Shown here: in pieces, positions 19,129 through 29,781 of the stretch
How positions within the stretch are numbered: the first letter of the stretch is position 1
Layout of the letters: every line of letters starts with the position of its first letter
Origin: Pyropia yezoensis
Lineage: Eukaryota; Rhodophyta; Bangiophyceae; Bangiales; Bangiaceae
Reading direction: 5' to 3'
DNA length: 64,000 nucleotides
NCBI GenBank assembly: GCA_009829735.1
Contig: CM020618.1
Coordinates: 29,488,894 to 29,552,893, forward strand
Program-made: the position numbers and the translations under genes
The notes under the pieces: generated by a model
Told to the model about the DNA's origin: nothing
Seen by the model: only the letters and a program-made list of their open reading frames with translations
The model's database searches: none

Positions 19129-20190
19129 ATGATTCCCCGTGTGACCAGCATGGATGCTCCCTGGCGGCGAGTGGCGGCAGCTCTGCCCGCGACGGTGGCC
19201 CTGCTGCTGGTGCTAATACTGCTGATGGTGGTGCCCGGCGGGAGTGCGGTGACGACCAAGCGGCCTGGAGTGGCGGCGACGGCGACAACGGCTGGCGACC
19301 TGCGCGGTGGGAGCAAGTGGCTATTCCCGTACTTTGACGATGCCCAGGTGCTGGCGTTCCGCGAGCAGTACAAGGACCTTGGCGTCTCGTTTGACCAGCT
19401 GATGGACGCCGAGGCGGCCGGCCACCTGGGCGCTTACGAGGCGGCCATCAATGCCGGGCGGGCGACGCTGCTCAACATGCACCACGCCATCATGGCCTAC
19501 CAAGCCATCATGGAGCGGCTGCACGACGACGACCGGTGCCTAGACTTTGTTCGCCAGTCCACCGCCGACGAACCCGATTCGTGCGGGGTGGAAAAGTGGC
19601 GCCGTTGCTGCCGGGGCACCGCGAATGACGCCGACCAGGTGCTGCTGTGTGCTAAGCACGAGCACCTGCTCCACCCGCCGGCAATCACCACCAACACCCA
19701 CGCTGCGAATAGCTACCGCGTTGAGCCGCTGCCGCTGCGGAGGACGGTGGTGTCGGGGCTGCCCACGGGGAGCATCCCGCCCGTCCCGTCTGCCGCACAA
19801 CTCTTGTCTCGGACGCAGCAACAGCCACGGCAAGCGGTGGAGCGGCAGGGCGCGGCCGGCTGCAATGGCACCGTACGAGAAGCTCCACCTAGCGAGGCGT
19901 CGGCCGCGCTGGCGGCTTCTATGGCGGCGCTCGTGGCCGACGCGGCCGCATCTGCGGCCGCTGCCCAGTCCGAGCCGACGGCGGCGCGGGTCACCTCGAC
20001 CGTGACGGTTGTGCCCTTCTTTTTTGAGGACCAGTATGAGGAACAAGAGGTGGAGGTGGAGGACGTGTGGGCAACATGGTGCAAGGAGTTTCTGTTCTTC
20101 TCGGCCGGCTGCGTCGAGTACTGTTGCACGACGCTTCTGGCGGGGTCGGCGGTGTGCGACATGAGCAAGAATCCAGATGGGTGTATGTAG
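19129..20190 (+). CDS. Secreted Cys-rich protein, family member 1 (unknown function)
   Basis: 353 residues from the ATG at 19129; a second ATG at 19150 would also give a good signal peptide (hydrophobic core VALLLVLILLMVV ending PGGSA). After a short linker comes a helical segment (FDQLMDAEAAGHLGAYE), then a conserved block at about 137-175 (RCLDFVRQST, KWRRCCRGTANDADQVLLC). An Ala/Gln-rich variable linker follows, and then a C-terminal block at about 298-353 (FFEDQ, WC-EFL, GCVEYCCTTL-AGSAVC). A paralogue at 54912-55967 shares both blocks with all Cys in register. Secretion and disulphide bonding are inferred; the molecular role is unknown. It is a single uninterrupted frame. Confidence 0.78.
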   Translation: MIPRVTSMDAPWRRVAAALPATVALLLVLILLMVVPGGSAVTTKRPGVAATATTAGDLRGGSKWLFPYFDDAQVLAFREQYKDLGVSFDQLMDAEAAGHLGAYEAAINAGRATLLNMHHAIMAYQAIMERLHDDDRCLDFVRQSTADEPDSCGVEKWRRCCRGTANDADQVLLCAKHEHLLHPPAITTNTHAANSYRVEPLPLRRTVVSGLPTGSIPPVPSAAQLLSRTQQQPRQAVERQGAAGCNGTVREAPPSEASAALAASMAALVADAAASAAAAQSEPTAARVTSTVTVVPFFFEDQYEEQEVEVEDVWATWCKEFLFFSAGCVEYCCTTLLAGSAVCDMSKNPDGCM

Positions 20191-20940
20191 GGGGGGTCTT
20201 TGACGTGGGGGCCATCGTCACCTGGTACTTTCACTGCAGTGGGCAGAGCCGAGGCTAGTGGGGCATGCTGCCCCTTGGGGCGGGCACATACCTATCGATT
20301 TATCTATTGCGAAGGGATCCCTTGGATCAAGCGCAGAGAAAACCCGCCATAGCGCCGCAACCGCTCACTATGAACGTAGAAAAAAGTACTGCTCTCGGCC
20401 TTGCCGCAGGCCTCCCAGGCGTTCTCTGACTGAGCTCGACGCCGTAATCCGAGCTGGGCTCACCACAAAGCCGTTCTCTACAGCTTCTTTTGTATGAAAA
20501 ACGACTTCAGGGTACATACATTGTACGTTCGGGCAATGGCCCTCAACCCGGTTCCCCTGGATGAGGGCCAGAGGGCGCTGCCATATCTACTTACCTCGCG
20601 TCCCTCCCTCCTCGCCAATGGCCTTTCGTCTTCGTTGCGAACTTTCCCCTGCCTTTTCTTTCTTGCTCTTTTCCACTGTTTTTCACTCCGAGAAGTGCGA
20701 CAGTGCCTATCCAGTAGATAAGTGTCTCGTTGGCTTTATGCTTTTCGGCACAACGATTGGCTGAGACAACACCAGAGTGGCCTTGATACTTACAATAAGT
20801 ATCAGACTACGTGGCACCCTTGCGCACTTTGCAGGCCCCCGTCCTACAGCCAATCAGCGCGCGCTTTGGCGCGAGCAGCGCTCTAAATACGCCCTGTGAG
20901 AAGATCGCACCTCTTTCGTTTGGCAGGGGTGCCACATAAT
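20191..20940. other. Intergenic stretch with small inverted repeat
   Basis: No convincing ORF. GTGGCACCCTT near 20811 and its complement AGGGGTGCCAC near 20927 form an inverted repeat. It flanks a CCAAT-like box (AGCCAATCAGCG) and a CTCTAAATA sequence, which could be promoter-like or a tiny repeat. Confidence 0.35.
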
Positions 20941-20989
20941 CGGGAGTCATGCAAGTATGTAACCGGATTGTGACTGCACTGCACTGCAG

Positions 20990-21144
20990 AACAGTCCGTT
21001 TCGTATCCAGGTCAGAGAGACAACGCGGCGAGGGAGTCGCGGCATAGGAATAGCTCGAATATTGCGGCACGGTCGTACCACCTGCCTGTACGGGCAGCAA
21101 TCGACCCGTTTCCAGGCCGCATTCGACCCCCGGCGCGGCACGTA
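20990..21144 (-). repeat. Dispersed repeat, part split off by Tc1 insertion
   Basis: Read on the minus strand from 21144, about 110 bp match 54025-54135 closely. In one frame both copies encode RGSNAAWK-VDCCPY-Q. The other part of this repeat lies beyond the Tc1 element, at 22615-22680. I do not recognise the parent element. Confidence 0.65.
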
Positions 21145-22614
21145 CAGCCAGTGGCCAATATCGTTTGTCCACTTTACAGCTGAAAATCCAAGAATTAATT
21201 TGTCGCGATCTGCACCCTGCCCTGGCGCGCTGGGTGTGCAGCCAGCGGCTGCGACTTGGTAGAATCCGATGGCACCCCTCTCCCCCGCCCCCCCCCCATC
21301 CTCAACAACACCAACCATTAATGAGACAACCACCCTCGCACGCCCTAGCCAACAAGTCAGCGAGGCCTACCCCATCTCCATATTTGATCCTGTTGCCCTT
21401 AGAGGCGATGACGGCCGCTACTCGACGGGGCATGGAGTCAATGAGGGTCTTGAAGAACGCGTCCGGTATGGCCGTCCACACCTCACAAAGTGCCAGAAAG
21501 AGGTCGTCCTTGTTCTTGGGGGCGGTCTCCCGCGCGCGCAGACGGCGGTCCAGCTCGTTCCAGGCGTTCTCAATGGGGTTGAGGTCAGGGCTTTGCCCCA
21601 CCCAAGGAAGCACCTTGAACCCCAGCGCGGCCTTGGCAGCCTTACTGCGCTTGGACGCGTGGCAAGGCGCCAAATCCTCTTGCAGCCAGGCGCCGTCAGC
21701 GGACCCAAAGTCGGCCGTCAGGTGGTGGTAGACCTCCTGCTCCAGCACGAGCTCATACTGCGCGGACTCCATGGAACCATGCACCCGATAAAGCGGGGTG
21801 CGCCCGCGCGACGAGAAGCCGGCCCACACTATGACCGACTGCCTCCCGCTCTTGAACGACGGCCGCAAGCAGCTAGGCAGAAAGAGCGCCCCCGGCTTGC
21901 GCCACACCCGGGCGCGCGACGGTCGTCGCACCCTGAACGAGCTCTCGTCCGTGAACAGCACAAAATTCCACTTCAGGGCCCAGGAGCGCCGCTCCGTCGC
22001 TCACTTCACCCGCTTGGCCTTGTTGGCGTCGGAGACCCACGGCTTGACGGCCGGCGCCATGGAGCTAAGCCCCTGCGCCTGCATGGCGCGGCGCACCCTA
22101 CGGGGGCTCACGGGTTTGGTCCGCCCCACGTTGAAGCGCTCGGTGATGGTGGTGAGAGGGCTAAAGCGGTTGGCCTTCGTCAGCCGAGAGAGGGCGCGCA
22201 GGTCCCGCTCGCTGAGAGCGCGTGGGCGGCCACGGTTCTCATGTACCGGGGCACCGGCGCCGCTGCGCACCGTCTTGGCGACATGGGCAACGGTGCTCTG
22301 CTTGACGTCGAGCGCGGCCGCAATGGCCACGTTGCTGTTGCCCTTGGACGCCATCTCCTTGATGGCAGCGGTGCGCTGGCTCGTCAGGGACACCCCGTTG
22401 TGACCTGCTATGGTTGCAATAATTTTTTTTTTAGCCGTGATGCATGTGGAGCACGTTTTTATACCGGTGGGCAGTCGCCTTGTGTGGCGGCGCTTCCCCG
22501 GAAAAATGTAGTCCTGAGTGCGCCTGGAGTGAGATATACCACGAAATTGCAGCAAAGTCCAGGCATGGGACCCGGGATTCTCGACGGTGGACAAACGATT
22601 CTGGCCGGCGATTG
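21145..22614 (-). mobile_element. Tc1/mariner DNA transposon
   Basis: 1470 bp bounded by TA on both sides (21143-21144 and 22615-22616) and by 28-bp terminal inverted repeats sharing the inner 12-bp block TCGTTTGTCCAC, with partly matching outer bases. It encodes a DD34E transposase on the minus strand. A TATAAAA box lies on the minus strand near 22461. A paralogous site without the element occurs at 53960-54140, which supports the borders. Confidence 0.88.
21302..22354 (-). pseudogene. Tc1/mariner transposase (DD34E) with one in-frame stop
   Basis: About 350 codons from the ATG at 22354. A paired-like helix-turn-helix (NVAIAAALDVKQSTVAHV) leads, then a second HTH with a GRPR-type hinge (ENRGRPRALSERD). 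The catalytic core is D at about residue 136 (FTDESSF), D at 227 (QEDLAPCHAS) and E at 262 (PIENAWNEL), with exactly 34 residues between the last two. The only visible defect is TGA at 22001-22003 within KAKRVK-stop-ATERR, most simply a TGG-to-TGA change. Open frame extends upstream of 22354 into the terminal repeat without an ATG, so the true N-terminus may be longer. The enzyme would cut and paste at TA. Confidence 0.88.
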
Positions 22615-23500
22615 TACATGCCATTTTTCGCCCGTGCCAGCGCCGCACCCAATCAGAGGGGTCGATGGTGCCCTCCTCCAGGCGTACTTGGGCGGCTCGG
22701 ATTGGGTTTCCTGGCGCCTGCAGGATCTGGTAGCTGCTGCAGATTGGCCTTCAAATCGAGGTCGGTCGTTGGCCGTACAGTTACAGTGCCGTGGTGGCCC
22801 TACAATTTCTCCATGGACTGTGATCGCAGGTCCAAGATCGAGTCACCGCATTCTGCAGGGGCTGATTGTGGCATCCTGGTTGAACAATCCCGGGCCGATG
22901 GGGCAGCACGTGGCGCGTTTGGCACGTGCCGGTGAGAGTGGCGCCAGAGCGTCCACTCTCTGAGGGCCCACGCGCGTGCCACGCTCCCCGTGCTAAGTTG
23001 ACACGCGGCGGGGCCCGTTTGCGGCGCTTTTCGCTCCTACGTCTCCTTTACCTTGCTTGTAGCTATTTTATGCAGCCTTTGAGCATCTTTTACCCGGCAA
23101 CGACGTTTTGGGGGACGCCGACAGCGGTCAACAAGTGGTCAGCGCTTCTTGCCGGTTTTACCCGTTCTTTGCGCCGCGGGGGTTGCTCGGCGGCCGCCTG
23201 CTGCTTACCGATCCTCTACGATCCGCTCCGACGCTTCCTCTGGCGAGTGAGACGTGCATCGGCAGCGGGGCGCGTGTCGCCCAAGAAGCTACATCGGCTT
23301 CATACCCTCAGTGGCTGTGCGACGTCGAAGGCCGCTGGGAGTGCTACTCTGACCAAGACTTCCCATCGACTTCATTTCCCGCGCCCTTGCCAGCGGCATC
23401 GTTGCGTGAACTGCGGTGGAACGAGTTGCTTTAGCGATTTTAGCGCGCAGTTGGAGGCTGCCGTAGTGGTGGGCAGTTGGTTTCGGCGGCGGTGGAGGGG
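22615..23500. other. Intergenic stretch including remainder of dispersed repeat
   Basis: 22615-22680 (minus strand) continues the repeat interrupted by the Tc1 element and aligns with 53970-54025. Beyond it I see no gene-like ORF. Confidence 0.4.
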
Positions 23501-23527
23501 GCGGTGTCTGCGGCGGCCGCGGCGGCT

Positions 23528-23571
<44 letters not shown>

Positions 23572-23640
23572 AGTGGAGGCGGCGGGGGCGGCGACGCGGC
23601 GGCGGCGGCGACGGCGGCGGTGGCGGAGGGAGCAAAGAGG
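23501..23640. repeat. GCG trinucleotide microsatellite
   Basis: A run of GCG/GGC units interrupted by CTG and AGT, densest at 23528-23572. It gives poly-Ala, poly-Gly or poly-Arg in whichever frame is read. It lies just upstream of the open frames beginning at 23851. Confidence 0.9.
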
Positions 23641-23850
23641 GGGTGCGTTCGCCTCCTCTGACGCCGCGGGGGCGGGTCCTCCCGCGGCGGCCGTCCGACC
23701 AAGCAGTGAGCGACGTTGTGCCCGAATGTTCCCTGCGTTGGCAGTTGTTCTCCGTTTGCCGGTTGTTCTGCCTGGCCGGTCGGCGCGCTGGCGGGAATTC
23801 CGGCAACGCGACAAGTTCTGGTACCGTACGGCGATTGACTTGGCACGACG

Positions 23851-24972
23851 GTGTCGGGCTCTGTCACCCACGCAGCACTCGCTATGTGCCGGGCGTTCTC
23901 TGAGGCCGTCGCGGAGCGCCGTGTCGGCGCTGTCACGCTTGAGCAGTTCAAAGTCATCCTGTCATCTATTGAGAACTTTTCCAAAGGTGACCACAGTCAG
24001 AGCTGGCACGTGCACGTGTCGGAATCCGACAAGAGCGGAAAGATATTCTGGCTGCCGATCCACGAGGATCCTGCGGTCTGCGACAGCCCGTCGGCGCACG
24101 TGCTCGGGATGGTGTACCGACTTGCGGAGAGCGGATATTGCATGCAGGCGACGGCGCCCTCCATCCTGGAACGCTCGACGGTGTCCGCAGCAGCAGCTGT
24201 TCCGGTACGCAGGGGGGACGGGGATCAAGGCACAGGAACCACACGGCAACAAGCATTGGATGGAAGCGGCAGGTTGGAGGGGCCTCGAGCAGCGGCTCCC
24301 CCCCCCTCTGCCGCCGCCACTGGCAACCGTGCAGTCTCTGCGCCATCGTCCAGACTACTTTCTAACGCATCCGCTCCGGGGACTGCGTCGGAAGGTCGGT
24401 CAGCAGCCGTGGACGACCTCACTGCAGCGCAAGAGGCGGCAGCGGCTGTCATCGCTGCCGCGGACGACGATGAGGATGAACAACTGCTAGCGTCTGTAAT
24501 TGAAGTCGCAACACAGACGCTGCCCAATACCTCTACAGTGCCTGTCGCGCCCGCCACGGATGCGGTGGCTGCGGACGGCGCATCGCGCACTTGCCATCCG
24601 GCAACGACTGCAGGAATTCGGACCCCTGCAGCGGCTTCCAACGTCGCTGGAACACCGTCTGGAGTCGGTACTCTTGCGGCACGTCCGCCTCCGGTGGGTA
24701 TCTCGGCAGCTGGTCGTGCAGGTGTTGACAAGCACAAGAGCGAACGCTGCACGGCACTTGATGCCCTACAGGCGCAGTTCGGCGGAGTGGGAAGCAGCGA
24801 TGATGAAGACCACGACGCGAACTTTGCTGCGGCAGTCAGTCGACGTGGGCGCAAGCGCACGTCCCTGACGGTCAACCGGGATCGCCGAGTGTGGGCGCCG
24901 AGCGCTCGATTAACAACGCACGGCCCAGCCGACTATCTGCCTACCAGTCTTTCGGTCTCAATGCTCAAATAG
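23851..24972 (+). CDS. Hypothetical protein
   Basis: 373 residues. The first ~90 look folded (AMCRAFSEAVAERR, LEQFKVILSSIENFSKG, VLGMVYRLAESGYC). The rest is Ala/Ser/Thr-rich low complexity with an acidic patch (DDDEDEQ). It ends with GRKRTSLTVNRDRRVWAPSA. I do not recognise a family. It is followed on the same strand by other degraded frames (25245-31998) and may be the 5' part of a larger decayed gene or element. Confidence 0.4.
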   Translation: MSGSVTHAALAMCRAFSEAVAERRVGAVTLEQFKVILSSIENFSKGDHSQSWHVHVSESDKSGKIFWLPIHEDPAVCDSPSAHVLGMVYRLAESGYCMQATAPSILERSTVSAAAAVPVRRGDGDQGTGTTRQQALDGSGRLEGPRAAAPPPSAAATGNRAVSAPSSRLLSNASAPGTASEGRSAAVDDLTAAQEAAAAVIAAADDDEDEQLLASVIEVATQTLPNTSTVPVAPATDAVAADGASRTCHPATTAGIRTPAAASNVAGTPSGVGTLAARPPPVGISAAGRAGVDKHKSERCTALDALQAQFGGVGSSDDEDHDANFAAAVSRRGRKRTSLTVNRDRRVWAPSARLTTHGPADYLPTSLSVSMLK

Positions 24973-25244
24973 ATCATTGATCTCCCGCAGCCAGTCACTC
25001 AGCTTCGAGAAGTATCTGTCATTGCCAGCGCCGCGGCGGCGGAGGGGATGTCTTGGCGGCGAGCGCGGCTGTGCATGCCGTAGTGGCCAAGACAGTGTAC
25101 AGCTGAAAAGCCGTGGCCGCTGACTGTCGTCCTAAAAAACTCTCTGTTTCATCTTGGCTATCCCAAGCACGTCGTTGAGACCGGCGAGACGTCTGTGAGA
25201 GCTGAGTTGCCATACCTCAACTTTTCTCGCACGAGCTCGCTGGC

Positions 25245-27455
25245 ATGCCGCATTGCCGATTTTTGTTGCTCATGGACAAGAGCGACAAGGCGCGTGCGGC
25301 TGTGGCAGCGTACCTCGCAACGTTCTACTCCGCAGTGCTATCACAAGCGCCGCCGATCGCACCAAGACCACCGTTACTGGGGCTGGCGGGGGCATCCGCT
25401 ACACCTCAGGCTGCGCCAAGGATGGCGTCTGAGCCTGCCACGCCGTCGGCACGACCTGAACCACGGCCACCGGGAGCGCAGCCTTCGGGTGACCGACGCC
25501 TAACCGGGAAGAACCGGGCGAGTGGCTCCGATGGTGCTTTCAATCGTGCTCCACCCATGTCATGGACGCAGTCAGCGCGGAACTCTGCAAGGGCGGCGAC
25601 AGCGTCATCCCCAAGTGCGACAAGCACGTCTTCGGTAGCCCCTCCCAGCGCAGCTGTGGCATAAAGAGCTACATCGATCGCACGGGCAGCGTCCAAGAAG
25701 GGCCCGGCGGGTCCAGCCGGAATTGGTCCCCGGCCGCCCATCGTCGCAAGCGACATGCGTGCTACTTCCGGCGGCTGGCGGTATGTGACGAAGCCTCGGG
25801 CTGGGCACGTAAGGTCAGAAGGACAACCTGCAGCAGCTCGTGTTTTAGCGGCTGCAGCGATGCCTCCTGGTAGCGTCACTTCAGCGGAAGGCGCTGGTGC
25901 GGAACCCGGTCGTCCATCTATGCCGCTGTCAGGGGCTCCCTTTTCACATCGTTCATCTGCGTCTGAAGCAGTTGTCGGAAAGGCACCGGTGACAGAAGAT
26001 CCGTCTGCTTTTGCAGGTGCTTCTTCAACACGTGGGCCATCCGCGGCGGCCGTTCCATCGATTGCAGCTGGGTGATCGAACGTCGCCACGACGCCTTTGG
26101 GGGACCCGTCTTCCATTGCAACAGCACCTCCCGTCGCGGTAGGGTCCTCCATTGCTGCCGTGACCTCCATTGCAGTAGAAGCCCCCACTGCAGTTGCGCT
26201 CAGTACGGCCACTGTGCACTCTGCGTCGAGCACGTCCACTGCCGCGGCAGCCGCGCCCTCTTCACCATCCATTCCCCTTGTGAAGGCCGCGTCACGTGGA
26301 ACCGCATCATCCGCCTTTCCGGCAGCGCCTAGTGTTCGCGCTGTTACAGAACTGCCATCCGCTGTACCTGTAGCTGCCATGGTCTCGGTGTCAACTGCAC
26401 CTTCGATTTCACCCGCACCATCTTTGTTACAGACAGCGTCTATGGGGGCCCGTGCCTCGTTGCCGGCTCGACCATCCATGACTTCCGCACCATCTGCTGC
26501 AGCTGGACCTTCCATGGCAGCTCTAGCTTCTACTCTGGTGGGACCTAGCGCACCAACCAAGCTCACCATCGTCGGTGCACGGCGCGCTGTGGTTCTGGCA
26601 CCCCTGGCAGCAGGTCCGTCGCTGGTACATGCTCTTAAAAGCGCAACGTCCGTTCCACCGAGATCTTCTTCAACGTCTCCGCTACAGTCTACACCGTCAC
26701 ATTCTGGTGCGTCTACACGCAGACCGTCCAAGACACATCAAAAATCCGTGGATTTTGCTGCTGGCCGACGAAGTGCGTCGTCGATTGATGCTGCACGGCC
26801 CAGGGCGCCACCAGCAGCGACCGGCGCGCAGTCAAGCTATCTAACTCGGGTGGCGTCTAGTGTGTGTGCTTCCGGTCTTCCAGCGACTCCGCGTGATGTG
26901 CAGCTGTGGCTGACGACGCTCTCTCGCACTCCCACACTCTCTGTGCGCGCAGGGCGCTCCGAGTTCGGGGTCTCGCCGACGTCGGTGGCAAGCTCTGCCG
27001 CTACTACTCATAAATCAGTTTCTATCGCTGCACACGTCGGCGGTGACTCCGTGAACCAGCTCGGCCGTACAAAGGGGTCATCTTCGACGCGTCCGCCGCT
27101 TCCTCCAAGCCTGAAACCACCGACTTTGCCTGCACCCCCTCAGCATATTGGAGTGAGGAGCAGTGCGAAGGCGCAAGGCGAGCGAACTAGGACGGCTCCA
27201 AAACGTGAGCAGCTGCACGGGCGGCTGCCGGCAATCAAGGCAAGGAGCGGACCCGCTCACGCTTCAGCAGTCGTGGGCGTTCCAAGGACAGTACGCCGGT
27301 TCTTGGCGCTGGTGCCACTGTGTCCGAAGCGCAACGAGGCGAAGAGGACGCGGGTCAGAACCTGTCCTCGAACAGGTCGCGGGCAGGTACTACCGCGCAA
27401 GGTGCGCGTGCAAGGTCCCCGAGTGCTGGGGCAAAGCCATCTGCTCAGGGCGTAG
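25245..27455 (+). pseudogene. Long low-complexity reading frame with two in-frame stops
   Basis: One frame stays open for about 735 codons except for TAA (25662-25664) and TGA (26073-26075). Composition is Ala/Ser/Pro/Thr-rich throughout. The start MPHCRFLLLMDKSDKARAAV looks structured; no domain is recognised elsewhere. Near 27320 the more natural frame appears to change (AQRGEEDAG, LPRKRSRRVLARELLEAL). It could be a disordered N-terminal region of an element-encoded protein, since the MUS81-like segment follows downstream. The complementary strand is also open for 441 codons, so coding status is uncertain. Confidence 0.35.
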
Positions 27456-27566
27456 AACCTTCCCCCGCCTCTGGGCTACCCCGAAAGCGCTCTCGCCGCG
27501 TACTGGCTCGGGAGCTGCTAGAAGCGCTCAGTCGCCGCTGCAGGCCTCAGTTCAGCTGCAGCCGCT

Positions 27567-27920
27567 GTGACGGCGAAAAGTAAGCCAGACGGCGTGTCGG
27601 TGGAGCTTGAGTCGGCTCTCGGCGGCGTATTCGACCGCGCTGAGTGCAAACTTCTTTCTGAGCTTGGTGTGGCGGTAGCGAAGGGGCGATTAGACAAGGC
27701 ATGCCGCAGGATGAGCAACCTCTGGATAGACCCTAACTCTGTGGCCGTGGAACTGTGCTCAATCCTGGAACCGTCTGTTGCGTACCCGTACAACAACCGC
27801 TACCCGCTTGCAGGGAGGCGGTCGACTGTGGTCCACTTGGGTGGTGACGTAGGCGCAACAGTAGTCTGGTCAATGGGATGTACTGCTGTTCCATGGTACA
27901 GTCATTTTCGCTTTTACTGA
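27567..27920 (+). CDS. Hypothetical ORF, possible exon of the preceding frame
   Basis: 117 residues with a balanced, globular-looking composition (LESALGGVFDRAECKLLSELGVAVAKGRLDKACR is typical of paired helices, quoted in part: RAECKLLSELGVAVAKGR). It is in the same frame as 25245-27455. No family is recognised. Confidence 0.3.
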   Translation: MTAKSKPDGVSVELESALGGVFDRAECKLLSELGVAVAKGRLDKACRRMSNLWIDPNSVAVELCSILEPSVAYPYNNRYPLAGRRSTVVHLGGDVGATVVWSMGCTAVPWYSHFRFY

Positions 27921-29781
27921 ATGGCGCATGCTCTGTTGCGTTGACCGTTGTGTCGCCACACCGCTCTCTTCTTTTCTTCACTTGTGTAGACCTCTGCTTG
28001 GAACGTCTGATACGTACTGTTGCGTGCAAGCAATGGCACAACAAAGACGCGCATGACAAGTGAAACAGTTCAAAAAGGAACGCCCACAAACGAAAGAACC
28101 GCCCCACCACCGTGTAGGTGACCCATAGCCGTAGACGTCCCGCGCGGCCGCCGACGCAGTCAGCATCAAGTCACAATGCCGTGGCCGCGGTGCTCAGACG
28201 GAGAGATTGGTGCTCAAGCTCATCCCGGACCATGCCGCGGCCTCGGTCGAGGCCGTCAGCGACAAATGGCCTTGCAGCACCGCCACCGCAACCAGCCTCC
28301 CCTCAGCCTTGGCGACAGCACCGTGCTCAAAGGCATGAGGGAGGTTTTGGTGCGTCACGCCGGGCGGCTGTGCAAGGAAATGAACCGTCCATTGCCGTCA
28401 TCACGACGCCAGGTTTTCCAGCGACCGCCGTCCCCTTAACCGTCCAGGGCGCCTTGACCTTTTCAGCGCTTAAAAGAACTAATCGGCACAGCGGCGGCCA
28501 CGTCCTGTAAGCGTATCGTTTGCAGGTGATCAGCCGCCTCTTGCCACGCAATCTGTAGAAGATGACGTCCTGAAAGGACTGCACGCGGAAGCACCGAGCT
28601 CGATGCCCCTAAGCAGGCACCTGCCCATCGGCACCACCCAGCAAGGCCGTAGCGTACAGTTGGCGCTGTACCGAAGACAGGAGCGCAAGCAAGGCAAAGC
28701 GCGAGCGCCATGGTCGCCCGCGCGCGGGCGCCGCCGCCAGCGATCGAGGCGTTCCCACGTTATCGTCACGAAGAGCGTGGCGGCCACCCTCGCGGCCACT
28801 GTCGCTGCCGTTCTCTCAACTAGTTCTCCAATCTTCAGGATGATGTGGGGAGCGGCAGCCCGACCGCGCACATGAACCTGGAGCACGGTTCTTGGAGGCC
28901 AGGACGCGGCGGCCTGCGGTCGCGGCTGCGGCGCCTTCCGACGCGGCCGTGGAAGTCGCTCGACGGCTGGGGCGGTGGGGACGAGCCGGGTGTGCAAGCG
29001 TTTTGCAGAACAAAAGAACGCCGCATCAGAGCCCGAGACGTTTTTGGGAAGCCCCAAAGTGTGCTGCAGCAGGTCCAAGAATGCGTGAGGAGACGTGCCA
29101 GCCACACCAGCGTACCGGCCTGCACAGAAGCTCCGCTGCCCCAACCGGCCAGCACAAAGAGCCGCGTGAAGGGACGAGCAGCCACGGCTGTCGCCAAGCT
29201 CGACTGCCGATTGCAGGGACCGTTCACACATGTGAGGGGCTCCCCTGTCAGATGAGCGTGCTCTCATTTGTGCACGCCGAGCGAGCGAGGGCATGGTCCG
29301 GTGCGCCGCCGGCACATGAACACAGGATGGTGACACACACTGCACACCTTCGGAAGGAGGGCGCTACCGCAGCGTCCAGGCGTCAATTGGATGCCTGATG
29401 TAATCGCCAATGGAGATGGCTCCGACTTCTCCATCACCTCTTCATCAGGACACGTGCAGGTGATGGAGCGTTGACCGCTTGTGACAGGGAGTGCAGTCTC
29501 CTCTGTAACAGCTCGCAGGCGGGGTCACGCGATTTGCGCGTGCGGAGACCGGCAAGCCAGTGGTCAACAGGACTTGGCATGGGGGGTGGCTGATGGTGCT
29601 GGCTCACGTTCGTGCCAGGACTGCCCGTGCCTGTGGACTGCTCAAGCGTGGAGGGCGTAAAACCGCTACTTTTAAAGTATCAAGAAATTGTATCATTGCA
29701 CGATCGATTTCATTGTCAGAAAGAGAAGAAGGCCCCGCCCCATACAAAGATTAAGAGAGGTAAAAAACGCCCGCTACAGAT
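27921..29781. other. Unrecognised stretch
   Basis: ORFs of 60-270 codons overlap on both strands, but none shows a recognisable motif. It is probably decayed sequence between the preceding frames and the nuclease-like pseudogene. Confidence 0.35.

Noticed and set aside
21269-22963. 564-codon plus-strand ORF
   Set aside because: It is antisense to the Tc1 transposase, which has the DD34E motif and helix-turn-helix, and it runs through both terminal repeats.
25406-26731. 441-codon minus-strand ORF rich in Ala/Gly/Asp
   Set aside because: Both strands are open here because of composition; no motif on either, so it was not annotated as a second gene.
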